Below are positions 42,371-52,100 of a stretch of DNA of 62,696 nucleotides, piece after piece. Origin of the DNA: an uncultured Victivallales bacterium (lineage in GTDB: Bacteria; Verrucomicrobiota; Lentisphaeria; Oligosphaerales; JAFGRS01); NCBI GenBank assembly GCA_903837355.1, contig CAILUI010000085.1, positions 1 through 62,696 of the forward strand. The letters are read 5' to 3'. The position numbers were made by a program, and so were the translations under genes. The notes beneath the pieces are model-generated. The model had not been told where the DNA came from. It made no database searches and saw only the letters and a program-made list of their open reading frames with translations. Each line of letters starts with the position of its first letter. The stretch's first letter is position 1.

Positions 42371-44989
42371 TCACTCAGGCGGCGACTGCGGCCTCTCCCA
42401 ATCCGCGAGGGAGAGGACGTAGCGGAAACCGACATCGCTGGGGAAGAAGGGGGCATCGCTGGCGTGATCGACCGGCAGGTAACGCTGACTGGCGGTGCTG
42501 CTGCTGCCGCGGATCTGGAACTGCGCCACGCCGGGGACGAAGGTCGAGGCGGTCCATTCGCGCACGTTGCCGGCCATGTCCATCACCCCGTACACGGATT
42601 GGTCGAAGGGGAAGGCCCCCGGCGGGGCCCACAACCCATACTTGCAGCGGGCCTCCTCGTTCTCCAGGATGAAAGCATAGGTCGGGAAGTAACCGTTGCC
42701 CCAGGGGTAGGTGCGGCCGTCCGCCCCGCGCGCCGCTTTCTCCCACTCCTCGGCCGTCGGCAGACGATAGGCAAACCCGGTGCGCTCCGCCAGCCAGCGG
42801 CAGTAGGCATCGGCCGCAGTCCGCGAGACGCCCACCAAGGGCCCGTTGCCCGCGATCCCGCCGATGTACTGCCCCCGCTCGTCCCAGGCAGGAACCGGCA
42901 GGATCGTGTCGGCCGTAAAGCCGACGCGGCTCAAGTACTCGTCCCGCTCCCGCGGGTCGCGCCGGGTCAGCCAGAACTCCAGGTACTCGTCAAAGGTCAC
43001 CTCGAGCCTGCGGATGAAAAACCCGGGCACCGTGATGCGCCGCTGCGGCAGGTGCGGCGAGTCCATCTCGCCGAACTTGAAGCGCCCAGCCGGCACGTAG
43101 ACCATGCCGGACGGTACTGACCGTGGTACCGCCACCTCCACATCCAGGCGCTCGCCGTGCAGAACCTCCAGGGGATAGAGGATGGCGGGCTGCCCACGGA
43201 CATGCAGTACCGCCAGGTAGTCACCCCGTGGTACCGTGACCTCGGCGACCGGCGTGCTGCCCAGTTCAGTGGCGACGGCGGCCGCAATGACCCCACGCTC
43301 GAGGTCTTCGCCGAGCCGATGCAGGCTGACCGTCGCGGGCAGCGGCTGGGTGCGCATGGAAAGGACACCGTCGCCACGCAACGCCAACTCCGCCATACGG
43401 ATGCGATAGGCGACCTCGGAGTCGTCGGCTGAACCAGTCTCGGCGACCGCCATCCTGAGCAGGCCAATCCACTGACGGAGCGGCTCGTATTGCGTGGTCT
43501 TGCGGCTGTAGTCGGCACGGATCTCGTACACGGAACGCAGCACGGCACGCACGGCGGGGTGATCCCGGTAACGCGAGGGTACGCCGGTCGCCAGCAGCAC
43601 CGCCAAGTCCAGGTGATTGGCTGCCGTCGCCTCCTCCTCCCGCACGCGCAGTTCAAACTGCCGCTCGTTGGCAGACTTGGCGCCCCCACTGCGCGCGGCA
43701 CGCTCACTCTCGATGGCGGACATCGTCGTCCCCGCCTGGCCGAGGGCAGTACGCGCCATCGCGATACTGCGCTCCGCCTTGCCCATCGAGGCGATATACT
43801 GGTTGCGCTGGACAGCCCAGACCACCGCCAGGGTCACGACCGTGGCACCCACCACGGTCCCCATCATGGCGCTGCCGATCGCGTGGCGCATGGCGTACTT
43901 CCAGGCGACCAGGAGCAGCCGGGCCCGACGGGCCGACACCAGGCGGCCATCCTGAAACGCGAACAAGTCGTCAATCATGGCCTGAACCCCGGGGTAGCGC
44001 CGCCCCTTCTCCAACGCCATCGCTTTGAGGCAGATCGCCTCCAGATCGCGCGGGACGTGCCGCCGCGACGCTGCCCGCCGGGGCCGCTCAAACTCCGCCG
44101 CGGCCACACGCCGCAGCAACTCCCGCGTCTCCGTGTCACTGAAGGGCGGCACCAAAGTGAGGAGTTCGTAGAGCAGTGTGCCCAGCGAAAAGACGTCGCT
44201 ACGCTCGTCCACCGCCGAGTTCTCGCCGCGAGCCTGCTCCGGCGACATGTACTTCGGCGTACCACTCACCTCGCCGTCCAGCGTCAGACTCGTGGACTGG
44301 TTCGGCAACAACGCGATGTCGACGGCGGCGGCGGCTTCGGGCGGATCATCCAGAAGGCGAACCAGGCCCCAGTCCAGGATGACCACCTCGCCGTAGTCGC
44401 CAATGATCACATTCTCGGGCTTGAGGTCGCGGTGTATCACGCCCCGACTATGGGCATAGGCCACGGTCTCGCAGACCCGCCGAAAGATACTGATCAGGCG
44501 TGCCTGCGTGTACTTGGCGCTCAGGCCAGGATCCCCCGCCCGCAGGCCGTCAAGCACGCCCCGCAGCGTCACCCCCTGGAGTTCCCGCATGGTGAAGTAG
44601 ACGCCGTCACGCTCGTCATGGCCGAGACTGTGGACCGCCACCACGCCGGGATGCTCCAACTGCGCCGTGGCCCGAGCCTCCCGCACCAGCCGCTGCACGA
44701 AGGCCTCACGGTCACGGAACTCGGGCCGCAGGGTCTTGATCGCGAGAGTCCGCCCGAGAATGGGATCGAAGGCGCTCTGCACCCGCCCCACGCCGCCCTC
44801 GCCGATGGTCTGGCGATTCTCGAGCGTCCCCAAGACGGGACGGTCGCCCTGCGCCATGACCTTGCGAACCAACTCGGAATCCCGCGTTGCCGCCGCCGTC
44901 CGACTCGACACGCGGGTCGAGTCCAATACCTCGGTCGGGCACCCCGCCAAGGCGCCGTCCAAGCCAGCGTCTGTTCTGCGCGTGTTCAT
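42371..44989 (-). CDS. Ser/Thr protein kinase fused to an FGE-sulfatase-type (SUMF1) domain
   Basis: 872 residues. Residues about 55-330 are a Hanks-type kinase: GEGGVGRVQSA (glycine loop), AIKTL (ATP lysine), VIHRDLKPENV (catalytic loop), ILDWGLVR in place of DFG, and YMSPEQARG. A TM helix follows (about 365-387, MMGTVVGATVVTLAVVW), then an extracytoplasmic region and a C-terminal FGE/SUMF1-like domain (VYVPAGRFKFGEM, RLPTAEEWEKAARG, YPWGNGYF, YGVMDMAGNVREW). FGE-like domains usually bind or modify targets, for example by oxidation or by ligand binding; the two conserved FGE cysteines are not seen, so enzymatic activity is uncertain. ATG 44989 or 44995 are both possible. Confidence 0.88.
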   Translation of the reverse strand: MNTRRTDAGLDGALAGCPTEVLDSTRVSSRTAAATRDSELVRKVMAQGDRPVLGTLENRQTIGEGGVGRVQSAFDPILGRTLAIKTLRPEFRDREAFVQRLVREARATAQLEHPGVVAVHSLGHDERDGVYFTMRELQGVTLRGVLDGLRAGDPGLSAKYTQARLISIFRRVCETVAYAHSRGVIHRDLKPENVIIGDYGEVVILDWGLVRLLDDPPEAAAAVDIALLPNQSTSLTLDGEVSGTPKYMSPEQARGENSAVDERSDVFSLGTLLYELLTLVPPFSDTETRELLRRVAAAEFERPRRAASRRHVPRDLEAICLKAMALEKGRRYPGVQAMIDDLFAFQDGRLVSARRARLLLVAWKYAMRHAIGSAMMGTVVGATVVTLAVVWAVQRNQYIASMGKAERSIAMARTALGQAGTTMSAIESERAARSGGAKSANERQFELRVREEEATAANHLDLAVLLATGVPSRYRDHPAVRAVLRSVYEIRADYSRKTTQYEPLRQWIGLLRMAVAETGSADDSEVAYRIRMAELALRGDGVLSMRTQPLPATVSLHRLGEDLERGVIAAAVATELGSTPVAEVTVPRGDYLAVLHVRGQPAILYPLEVLHGERLDVEVAVPRSVPSGMVYVPAGRFKFGEMDSPHLPQRRITVPGFFIRRLEVTFDEYLEFWLTRRDPRERDEYLSRVGFTADTILPVPAWDERGQYIGGIAGNGPLVGVSRTAADAYCRWLAERTGFAYRLPTAEEWEKAARGADGRTYPWGNGYFPTYAFILENEEARCKYGLWAPPGAFPFDQSVYGVMDMAGNVREWTASTFVPGVAQFQIRGSSSTASQRYLPVDHASDAPFFPSDVGFRYVLSLADWERPQSPPE

Positions 44990-45146
44990 CAGCACTCCAA
45001 CGTTGCCAACTCACAGGTGGATTGACCGTGAGCCCGCAGCCGGGTTCCCCCGCCGCCAGCCCCTGGCGCCGGCAGTCCGCGGCCTTGACACGCTCCCGCG
45101 CGGCTCCTATCTTCACCCGGTGACTGGGGACGGACCGCCGCGAACT

Positions 45147-46682
45147 ATGATCATCGATCTCCATACCCACGTGCCGCCGGAGGAGCAGTGGACGCTCTTC
45201 CTGCAACACTGCCGCGACAATGGCGTAACCCTGGCCGTCACCTCCGGCCTCGGCTCCTGGGCGCACTACCCCGACGCCGCCGACGTCCGCCGTGCCAACG
45301 ATGCCGCCTGCCGCCTGGCCGCCTTCGCTCAGGGCATGGTTCTCTGGTTCGCCTACCTGAACCCACAGCATGACGACTGGCCCGCGGAACTCCAGCGCAC
45401 CCTGGCCGCCGGAGCCTGTGGGGTCAAGCTCTGGGTGTCACTGAAAGATCCTGAGACCGGCAGCCTGGAACGCATTCCGCCCGTGCTCGCCGCCGCCCAG
45501 CGTCTGCACCTGCCCGTGCTCATCCACACCTTTCAGCGAGTGGATGACAACCTGCCCGGCGAGATCACCATGGCGGAGTTCGCCGAGTTGGCACGGCGCT
45601 TCCCCGAACTGCCCCTGATCGCCGCCCATGCCGGCGGCAACTGGCGTCAGAGCCTGAGGCTCCTGGGGGACGTGCCCAACGCCTCTGTGGACATCAGCGG
45701 CGGCTACCCCGAAACCGGCATGGTCGAGGCCCTCGTGGCCGATCTCGGCGTCGAGCGCGTGCTCTTCGGCAGCGATGCCCTGGGACGGTCGATCGCGTCG
45801 CAACTCGCCAAGGTCACCCTGGCGCAGCTCGCCGCCACCGACCAACGCCGCATCCTGTGGGACAACGGAGCCCGCTTGCTCGGTATCAGCGACTCCCAGG
45901 TCACCGCGGCCGAACGCCGCGCCGCTAGCCTCCCCGCCACCGCCACGCCAGGCGTGCCAGCCCTCGATGAGGACCATTTCTGCTTCTCCGGACCCTGGCC
46001 CTTCCGCCCCAGCCCGTGCCCTACCCCCGCCGCCTTGGCAGCGGCTCTCCCGACGGCCGGGTTGCGGCGCGCCTACGTGGCGGATGCCGGCAGCGTCTTC
46101 GCCCTCGACGTCCTGGGCGCGAATCAGGACTTCGAGCGCGCCGCCCGCGGTCTCCCCGGCCTGGCGCCACTGGCAGCCATGGTCCCCTATGCCCCTAACG
46201 CACAGCCCATACTGGATGCGGCCGTCGGACGCTTCGCCGGCGGCATCCTCTATCCCTACCTGCACAACTGGCGGCTGGACGACCCCGCCTACGCCGCCTT
46301 CTTCGCCGCCGCCGCTGCCGCCCGCTTCCCCCTCTGGGTCAATGCCTGCACCGCCGACAGCCGCTTCCGCCATCGCGGTACCCTCTGTCGCGAGGTCAGC
46401 GTTGCGGAACTGCTGCACTTCGCGCAGTCCGCACCGCCGAATGCCTACGTGATCCAGGGGGCCGGACTGGGCCCGATCAACGCCTGCCTCGAGCGCGACG
46501 CCGGAACGGGGCAGGTGCGCTTCGAGGTCTCCCGGCTGACCGACTCCTCAACGGCCCTCACCGGCATCGTCGGCCGCTTCGGCTGGGAGCGCCTGGTCCT
46601 GGGCAGCGAATTCCCCTTCCGCGACCTGCGCAGCGTACGCTCGACAGCGCAGGTCCTCTGTGCGCCCAGACCGGGCCGCTGA
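45147..46682 (+). CDS. Tandem amidohydrolase: active N-terminal and degenerate C-terminal domain
   Basis: 511 residues. The N-terminal half (1-265) is a complete Amidohydro_2 barrel: MIIDLHTHV (His-x-His), VLIHTFQR, IAAHAGGNW, and LFGSDALG (Asp), so a metal-dependent hydrolase or decarboxylase. The C-terminal half (about 285-511) repeats the layout, but the starting motif reads FSGPWPFR (the G-x-W-P-F-R type), PLWVNAC lacks the metal His, and LGSEFPFRD carries Glu where the Asp should be. The second domain is probably structural or binds substrate. ATG 45147 begins the first strand. It is divergent from the kinase-FGE gene (157 bases). No transporter sits beside it. Confidence 0.85.
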   Translation: MIIDLHTHVPPEEQWTLFLQHCRDNGVTLAVTSGLGSWAHYPDAADVRRANDAACRLAAFAQGMVLWFAYLNPQHDDWPAELQRTLAAGACGVKLWVSLKDPETGSLERIPPVLAAAQRLHLPVLIHTFQRVDDNLPGEITMAEFAELARRFPELPLIAAHAGGNWRQSLRLLGDVPNASVDISGGYPETGMVEALVADLGVERVLFGSDALGRSIASQLAKVTLAQLAATDQRRILWDNGARLLGISDSQVTAAERRAASLPATATPGVPALDEDHFCFSGPWPFRPSPCPTPAALAAALPTAGLRRAYVADAGSVFALDVLGANQDFERAARGLPGLAPLAAMVPYAPNAQPILDAAVGRFAGGILYPYLHNWRLDDPAYAAFFAAAAAARFPLWVNACTADSRFRHRGTLCREVSVAELLHFAQSAPPNAYVIQGAGLGPINACLERDAGTGQVRFEVSRLTDSSTALTGIVGRFGWERLVLGSEFPFRDLRSVRSTAQVLCAPRPGR

Positions 46683-46709
46683 AAGGGAACGGAGGCGCCG
46701 CCCCAGGCT

Positions 46710-47375
46710 TCAGACGGCCAGCAGGCGCTGAACCCGAACGCTGCGGCTGGACACGCCCTCAAGATCGGCCGTAACCGGTACCGTTGCCACGGCCAACACC
46801 TCAGTGCCCGTCTGCGGCGCAAACGGCCGCCCCGCATCGGCCACAAGCACGAGAACGCCCCGCGCCACGCACGCACGCAGTACCTCCAGGAGGCGTCGCG
46901 CCGGCCCGCGCTCGTAGAACAGGTCCCCAACCAGAATGGCGTCCGCCTGCAGGGCCGCAGCGTCCTGCGTGAGGTCATGCGCGTCAAATGCCAACTCCAG
47001 CCCATTGGCCTCGGCGTTCCGACGCGCCACGTACAGCGCTACGGGATCGATGTCATTCGCCGTCACCAACGCCGCCCCAGCCAACGCCGCCGCCAGCCCC
47101 GCCGCCCCCCCGCCACAGCCCAGATCGAGAACGCGCTTCCCACGCACCAGCGCCGGCTGGCTCAGCAGCAACCGACAGAGAACCACGGCGGCCGGCCAGG
47201 GCACGGCCCAATAGGGGACGGGTTGCAGCGCCCCCGCTTCCGCCTCCCATGCCTCCCACAGCGCAAAGACGTCCGCGGCCCGGTGGATGCGGACCGGAGA
47301 AGCAACCTCCACCGCCGCCAGAGGCGCGTAGCGCGCCAACAACTCGGCCGAGGGTAGATGGAGCGTGTCGAGCAT
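46710..47375 (-). CDS. Class I SAM-dependent methyltransferase (ETFB-lysine/protein-methyltransferase-like)
   Basis: 221 residues. The SAM site is RVLDLGCGGGAAGLAAALAGA (given as VLDLGCGGGAAG), followed by ANDIDPVALYVARRN (the acidic ribose-binding Asp) and a post-motif ILVGDLFYERG. The sequence before motif I (PVPYWAVPWPAAVVLCRLL) is typical of the ETFB/VCP-KMT branch of protein lysine methyltransferases, but the target is not known. ATG 47375 has GGAAGG eleven bases upstream; the frame extends eight codons further upstream. The spacer 47376-47977 follows on the other side. Confidence 0.85.
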   Translation of the reverse strand: MLDTLHLPSAELLARYAPLAAVEVASPVRIHRAADVFALWEAWEAEAGALQPVPYWAVPWPAAVVLCRLLLSQPALVRGKRVLDLGCGGGAAGLAAALAGAALVTANDIDPVALYVARRNAEANGLELAFDAHDLTQDAAALQADAILVGDLFYERGPARRLLEVLRACVARGVLVLVADAGRPFAPQTGTEVLAVATVPVTADLEGVSSRSVRVQRLLAV

Positions 47376-47580
47376 GACCGTAGCGCCTTCCCTGCGCAAA
47401 GCCCCGCCGCTGTTCCGCCCCTACGCCTCGACAAGCGACCGCGTGTCAGACGAACGACACCCTAGCGCCACCCCCACGCCTTCGCCAGCCACCGCCGCCT
47501 CGGTACCCCGCGCCCATGAGCCTGCCGTGCCGCCGACTGCCGCACCCACACTCCTCGCACTCACTCCAAACCACTACCCC

Positions 47581-47682
47581 CACGCTTTCGCGAAACCGGC
47601 CTGCCACCACTAACACGCTTTCGCGAAACCGCTGCTGCCGCGGGCGCGAGCGAATCCTCGGTTTTCCGGTTTCGCGAAGGCG
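47581..47682. repeat. Two direct and one inverted copy of CACGCTTTCGCGAAACCG
   Basis: CACGCTTTCGCGAAACCG occurs at 47581-47598 and 47614-47631; the inverted form CGGTTTCGCGAA lies at 47667-47678. Each has the palindromic core TTTCGCGAAA. The cluster lies about 100 bases upstream of a strong promoter (47778-47807), so it could be an operator or a DNA-structure element for the gene at 47978. I see nothing else in 47376-47580. Confidence 0.8.
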
Positions 47683-47777
47683 GGGTTAGGGGTTGCGGGG
47701 CTGGGCAGGCCATGTCGCGGGAACGGTTGCACGGTCGAGTGAGGGATCGGGCATGAACAGGGAGTGGCTTTCAACAC

Positions 47778-47807
47778 TTGACCGGGCGACGCGAATGTGT
47801 ATATAAT
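47778..47807 (+). promoter_or_regulatory. Sigma70-like promoter for the 47978 UroD-like gene
   Basis: TTGACC (47778-47783), an 18-base spacer, and a perfect TATAAT (47802-47807). It is the clearest such promoter in the window and lies in an AT-rich patch. It would transcribe a leader of about 160 bases before the gene at 47978. Confidence 0.75.
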
Positions 47808-47822
47808 GCTACTTATAAAGTG

Positions 47823-47841
47823 CTATTATCTAATAGTTTTT
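47823..47841 (+). promoter_or_regulatory. AT-rich palindrome followed by T-run in the leader of the 47978 gene
   Basis: CTATTA-TC-TAATAG (47823-47836) is a perfect 6-base inverted repeat followed by TTTTT. It lies just after the transcription start predicted from the 47802 box. The stem is weak for an intrinsic terminator, so an operator for a repressor is the more likely reading; an attenuator is possible. Confidence 0.4.
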
Positions 47842-47977
47842 AAGACGCTCGGCCAATGCCCTCTTTGGGGTCCGGAATGGGGCGATCCGACTGCGCTGTT
47901 TGCGTGGTGGAAATCCGGACACATAGTGAGCCGCATCGCGGGCCCCCGACAGACGGTGGCCCGCCCTGGAGACGACG

Positions 47978-49150
47978 ATGGCACGCAACGACCCTGCGAT
48001 CCCCGATGGCGTCCATGCCCTGCCCGCGCGGGAGGCGATGACGCCGGCTGCCCGCAAGTTGCGCGATACCTACGCGATCACACCCGGCGCGCCATTCTTC
48101 CATCGGACCTTCGGCTTTTGGATGTGCCTGGACGCCTGGCGGCAGCAGGGCCTGCCGGAGACCGATTTGGCCACGCTCTTCCATCTCGATCCACCCGGCA
48201 ACCATGGGCTCGGTCAACTGGGCTGGTGCGAGGCGGCGTTCTGCCCGGCGTTCCCCGAGAAGCCGATTCGGGATTGCGGTGACACGGAGGTGGTCCAAGA
48301 CACCGCCGGGCGCCATGTGTTGTTCTTCAAGGGCCGGCGCCAGGGTTTCATGCCGGAGTACGTCGGGCATCCGGTGCGGGATCTGAAGACGTGGGAGGAG
48401 GATGTGCTTTGGCGGTTGAACCCCGAGTCGCCGGCGCGCTACGCGGACCTGGGGCCACGCCTGGAGGCGGCGCGAGCGGCGGCGGCCCAAGGCCTGATGA
48501 TCACGCAGGGCTTGATCGGCGGCTACATGTATCTGCGCAGCCTGATCGGGCCTGAGGAGCTGCTCCTGGCCTTCTATGACCAGCCGGCGCTGATCCACGC
48601 CTGTATGCGGCAGTGGCTGGCGCTGGCCGACGCGGTCACGGCGCGTCATCAGCAGGCGGTGACCCTTGACGAGGTCTTCCTGGCCGAGGACATCTGCTAC
48701 AACGTCACCGCGCTGATCTCGCCGGATATGATGCGTGAGTTCCTCATTCCATACTATCAGCAGCTCCTCGCCAACATCCGTCGCCGGCAACTCGACCGCC
48801 AGCGGCATCTGTATATCCAGGTCGACACCGACGGCAATGCCGTGCCGGTGATTCCGCTGTACCGGGAAGGCATCGGCATGGACGTGATGAGTCCGTTCGA
48901 GGTGGCCTCGGGATGCGATGTCGTGGCCATCGGCCGCGACTGCCCCTGGTTGGCGATGAGCGGCGGCATCGACAAGCGTGTCCTGGCGCGCTCAAAGGCC
49001 GACATCGATCGCATGCTCGACCGCATTCTGCCGGCGATGCGGGCCCGCGGCGGCTACATCCCGACCTGCGACCATGGGGTGCCGCCCGAGGTGCCCTGGC
49101 AGAACTATCTGCATTACCGGCAGCGCTGCGTCGAGATCGGCGGAGAGTGA
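47978..49150 (+). CDS. Uroporphyrinogen decarboxylase-family protein (third copy, divergent)
   Basis: 390 residues. Its core (GLMITQGLIGGYMYLRSLIGPEEL, given as LIGGYMYLRSLIG) and DEVFLAEDICYNVTALISPDMMREF (given as FLAEDICYNVTALISP) match the UroD family. The zinc His-x-Cys motif is replaced by YIQVDTDGN, and the C-terminus has YIPTCDHGVPPEVPWQNY, so the chemistry may differ from the methyltransferase branch. This subtype is common near carbohydrate genes in PVC-type genomes with unknown role. GGAG lies about six bases before ATG 47978. The strong promoter at 47778-47807 and operator-like repeats precede it, so its expression is probably controlled. It is convergent with the 49200-52253 gene. 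Confidence 0.85.
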   Translation: MARNDPAIPDGVHALPAREAMTPAARKLRDTYAITPGAPFFHRTFGFWMCLDAWRQQGLPETDLATLFHLDPPGNHGLGQLGWCEAAFCPAFPEKPIRDCGDTEVVQDTAGRHVLFFKGRRQGFMPEYVGHPVRDLKTWEEDVLWRLNPESPARYADLGPRLEAARAAAAQGLMITQGLIGGYMYLRSLIGPEELLLAFYDQPALIHACMRQWLALADAVTARHQQAVTLDEVFLAEDICYNVTALISPDMMREFLIPYYQQLLANIRRRQLDRQRHLYIQVDTDGNAVPVIPLYREGIGMDVMSPFEVASGCDVVAIGRDCPWLAMSGGIDKRVLARSKADIDRMLDRILPAMRARGGYIPTCDHGVPPEVPWQNYLHYRQRCVEIGGE

Positions 49151-49199
49151 CGGCGGGCGGGCGGCTGGAGGTGCGGGTGCCGAGCCCGCAGGCCAGCGT

Positions 49200-52100
49200 T
49201 TACGGCGGCGGCGTGCCCCAGGCCGATTCCAGGGTTGCGATGGGGCGGAAATCGGCCAGGCCCTGGTAGGCAAGATTCCGGCGACCGAAATAGGTGCCGT
49301 AGTAGGGGCCATTGGCATCGACCCAGGCCAGCAGGCGCACGTTCTCGGCCGGCGTGAGCTGCACGTCGTGGTGGCCCTGGCGCAGCACGCTGATCAGCCG
49401 GCTCGCGTGTGACCCGAGGGCGCGCGCCGGGAGTGGCAAGGCGTTGGTCTTCTGGGCCTCGGCCTGCGGCCCCACGAACTCCTGCACACAGGCAATGAAC
49501 CCGCGGGACATGAGGGTCTCGTAGGAACGATTGAAGTAGGGGGTTGGCGTGCCGCTGAAGTCGACCTTGGCCGCCTCCTTCCCGGGACTGTGACAGCGGC
49601 TGCAGTGCCGATCCAGGATGGGTTGGACGTCGGTGACGTAGTCGATGGGCCGCGGCACGGCAATGTCCCCCGGCGCGGCCATCGGCAGGTCTGCCGGGTG
49701 CGCCAGCGCCAGCACCGGGCGTGAGCCGGGAGCGGCCGAGCGCGGCGCGTGACAGCCCACGCAACCGCGGACTTCGCCCGCCTGGAAGTTGACGAAGGTG
49801 CGCATGCGCTGCACCTCCATGAACTCCGCGTCCAGCGCTTGGAAGAACAGGTTGCGGTCGGCGGGTACGGTGAAGTGCGCCGACCCGTCCGCGGCCACGG
49901 GCACGATGCCGTGCAGCACTTTGACGTAGATATGGGCGTTCAGGCTGATGGGGGCGTGCTGGCCCAGGGTTTCGTCGTCGGGCCAGAAACGGTGTGCCGA
50001 CCAGGGCCGTGCCACCTGCTCCCAGATGCGCAGATAGCGCACCGTGCCGGCACTCACTCCCGTGAGCCCCAGCCCGCGACTGACATCCTGCATGACGACC
50101 GTCGCCACTGGAGCCGGCGGCTCGCGGTCGGCCGCGACCGCGGCGCCCGACTCGCCTTCGAGACGGGTCGGGGGGATGACGGGGGGTACAGGCCGCGGGC
50201 GCAGCGGCATGGGCTGCCAGCAGGAGATGGCCGCGTCGTGGTAGAGTGGGACGCGGTTGCCGAAGGTATCGAGCAGCCAGAGGCCGTAGGCGGTGGGGTC
50301 ATTCCAGGCGCGATCCGGATTGCAGGTGACCAGGAAGAACCGGCAGGGCGCCGTCGGATTCTCAGGGTCCGTGAGCGGGTAGGGCTCACAGAACAACGGG
50401 CCGCGGTTGTCCGCCACCCACTGGCCGCCCACCTCGTGCGTGAAACACTCGCCGTCTGGGAAGGTGCCGGGGCCCGCGATCGAGACCTGCGTGTCGGGGG
50501 TCAGCGAGCGCATGGGGTCGCTGGTTCGTGTATCCTTGGCGAGGTCCAGCAGCAGGAGCGGCCCCACTGCAAAGGGGTGATGCAGGGTGGCGGTACAGAC
50601 CACGCTCTGGGCAGTGCCGGGAAGCGCGCGCCCGTGGATCAGCACTGGGGGCGACTCCACCGCGTTGCCGTAGACCTCGGCGGCGCCGCTGCCATCGGGG
50701 CGCATCGCCCACAGGTCCTGCACCGCGATCACCCCCTTATCGATATACTCCCAGCGCGTGTAGAGGATGCGGCCGTCGTTCAGCAGGCTGGGGGTCGACT
50801 CGCTCAGCGCTCCGCGGGAGAGCCTTCTGAGGCCGCTGCCATCGGGGTTCACCCGATACAAGGTGTTGACGCTGAGGGCGTCGGACTGATCGCAGAGGAC
50901 GCCGCTGCGGCAGCGACTGGACGCGAAGCAGATGCCGCCGTCGGGCAGATAGCAGGGCTGGAAGTCGTCCGTGTGGGCGCGGTAGGGCCCCAGTTCATTG
51001 TGGCCGCTCGGGCTGTAGGCGGCCAGTTCGGCGGCCTCATTGGGCGGCGTGAAGGTCACCTGCCGCAGCCCCTGTCCGTCGATCCCGATCTCATACAGGC
51101 GGAAGGCCTGTTCCGGCGACGACTTCCAGCCGAAGAGCAGCCGTTGGCCATCGAAGGAGAGGTCGTAGCGATCCACGATGCCCGCCCCGAGCGCGGGCGC
51201 GAGGTCGGTCACGCGCCCGTCAGCCAGCGAGAGCACGCACAGACCACCGCCGACGCGGTTGGCCTGCATGAACTCGGCATAGTACCAGCCGGTCTGGTAG
51301 GTGTAGCGTTTCGCGAAAACCAGCTTGCCGGGCGCCAGGAGTGGGTTGAGCAGCACCAGTGCTTCACGCTCGAAGGCCTGCAGGGCCTCGCCGTCCTCGG
51401 CGGGGGTGGTGTTCGAGAGGGCGCCTGCGGGATCCCGCAGGCGCGCTTCCCACTCCGCCAGCCGTGCCAGCAGGGCTGGGGCCGGATAGCGGCCAGGGCA
51501 GGCCTGACCGAGGAACTCGATGGCCTGACGCAGGGCCGGGGGGTTGACGACCCGACGCAGCCGGTCGCGAGAGCGTGTCGCCGCGGTCTGCAGTTCGGGC
51601 GGCAGGGCCTCGGCCGGCAGCTCCACGGCGATCTCGACCTCCGCGAGTTGGAAGTTCCAATGCACGCCGCCACTTTCGTAGCTGTCGTGCACCTGCAGGA
51701 CGACATAGCGGCGCGTGAGCACGGGCCAGTTGACCGTCCATGTCGCTCCCGCTGACAGCGGCGGCACCGGCTGCCGGGCCGCCAGGGTGAGCAGCCCCGG
51801 AGCCGTGACGGCTGCGGGCGGCAGTTCGCTCGAGACGTCGTCGGCAAAGGTGCTGACGGTGATCTCGCGCGGATTGAAGGGGCCGCCATCCAGGCGTGCG
51901 GTCAGGCGCATGCCGCTGAGCGGCAGCGGACGGCCGAGGTCAAAGACGATGTGGCCAGTGACCGGGGCTGAGCCGCGGGCGGGCACCGTGGTATCGGCGC
52001 TGCCGGTGGGGGTGTCGTCCAGCAGGCAGCAGAAGGTGGCCAGATCACCGTCCAGCAGGCGCTCGGCCGCATACTGCGGGTCGGGGGGATTGCCGTTGGT

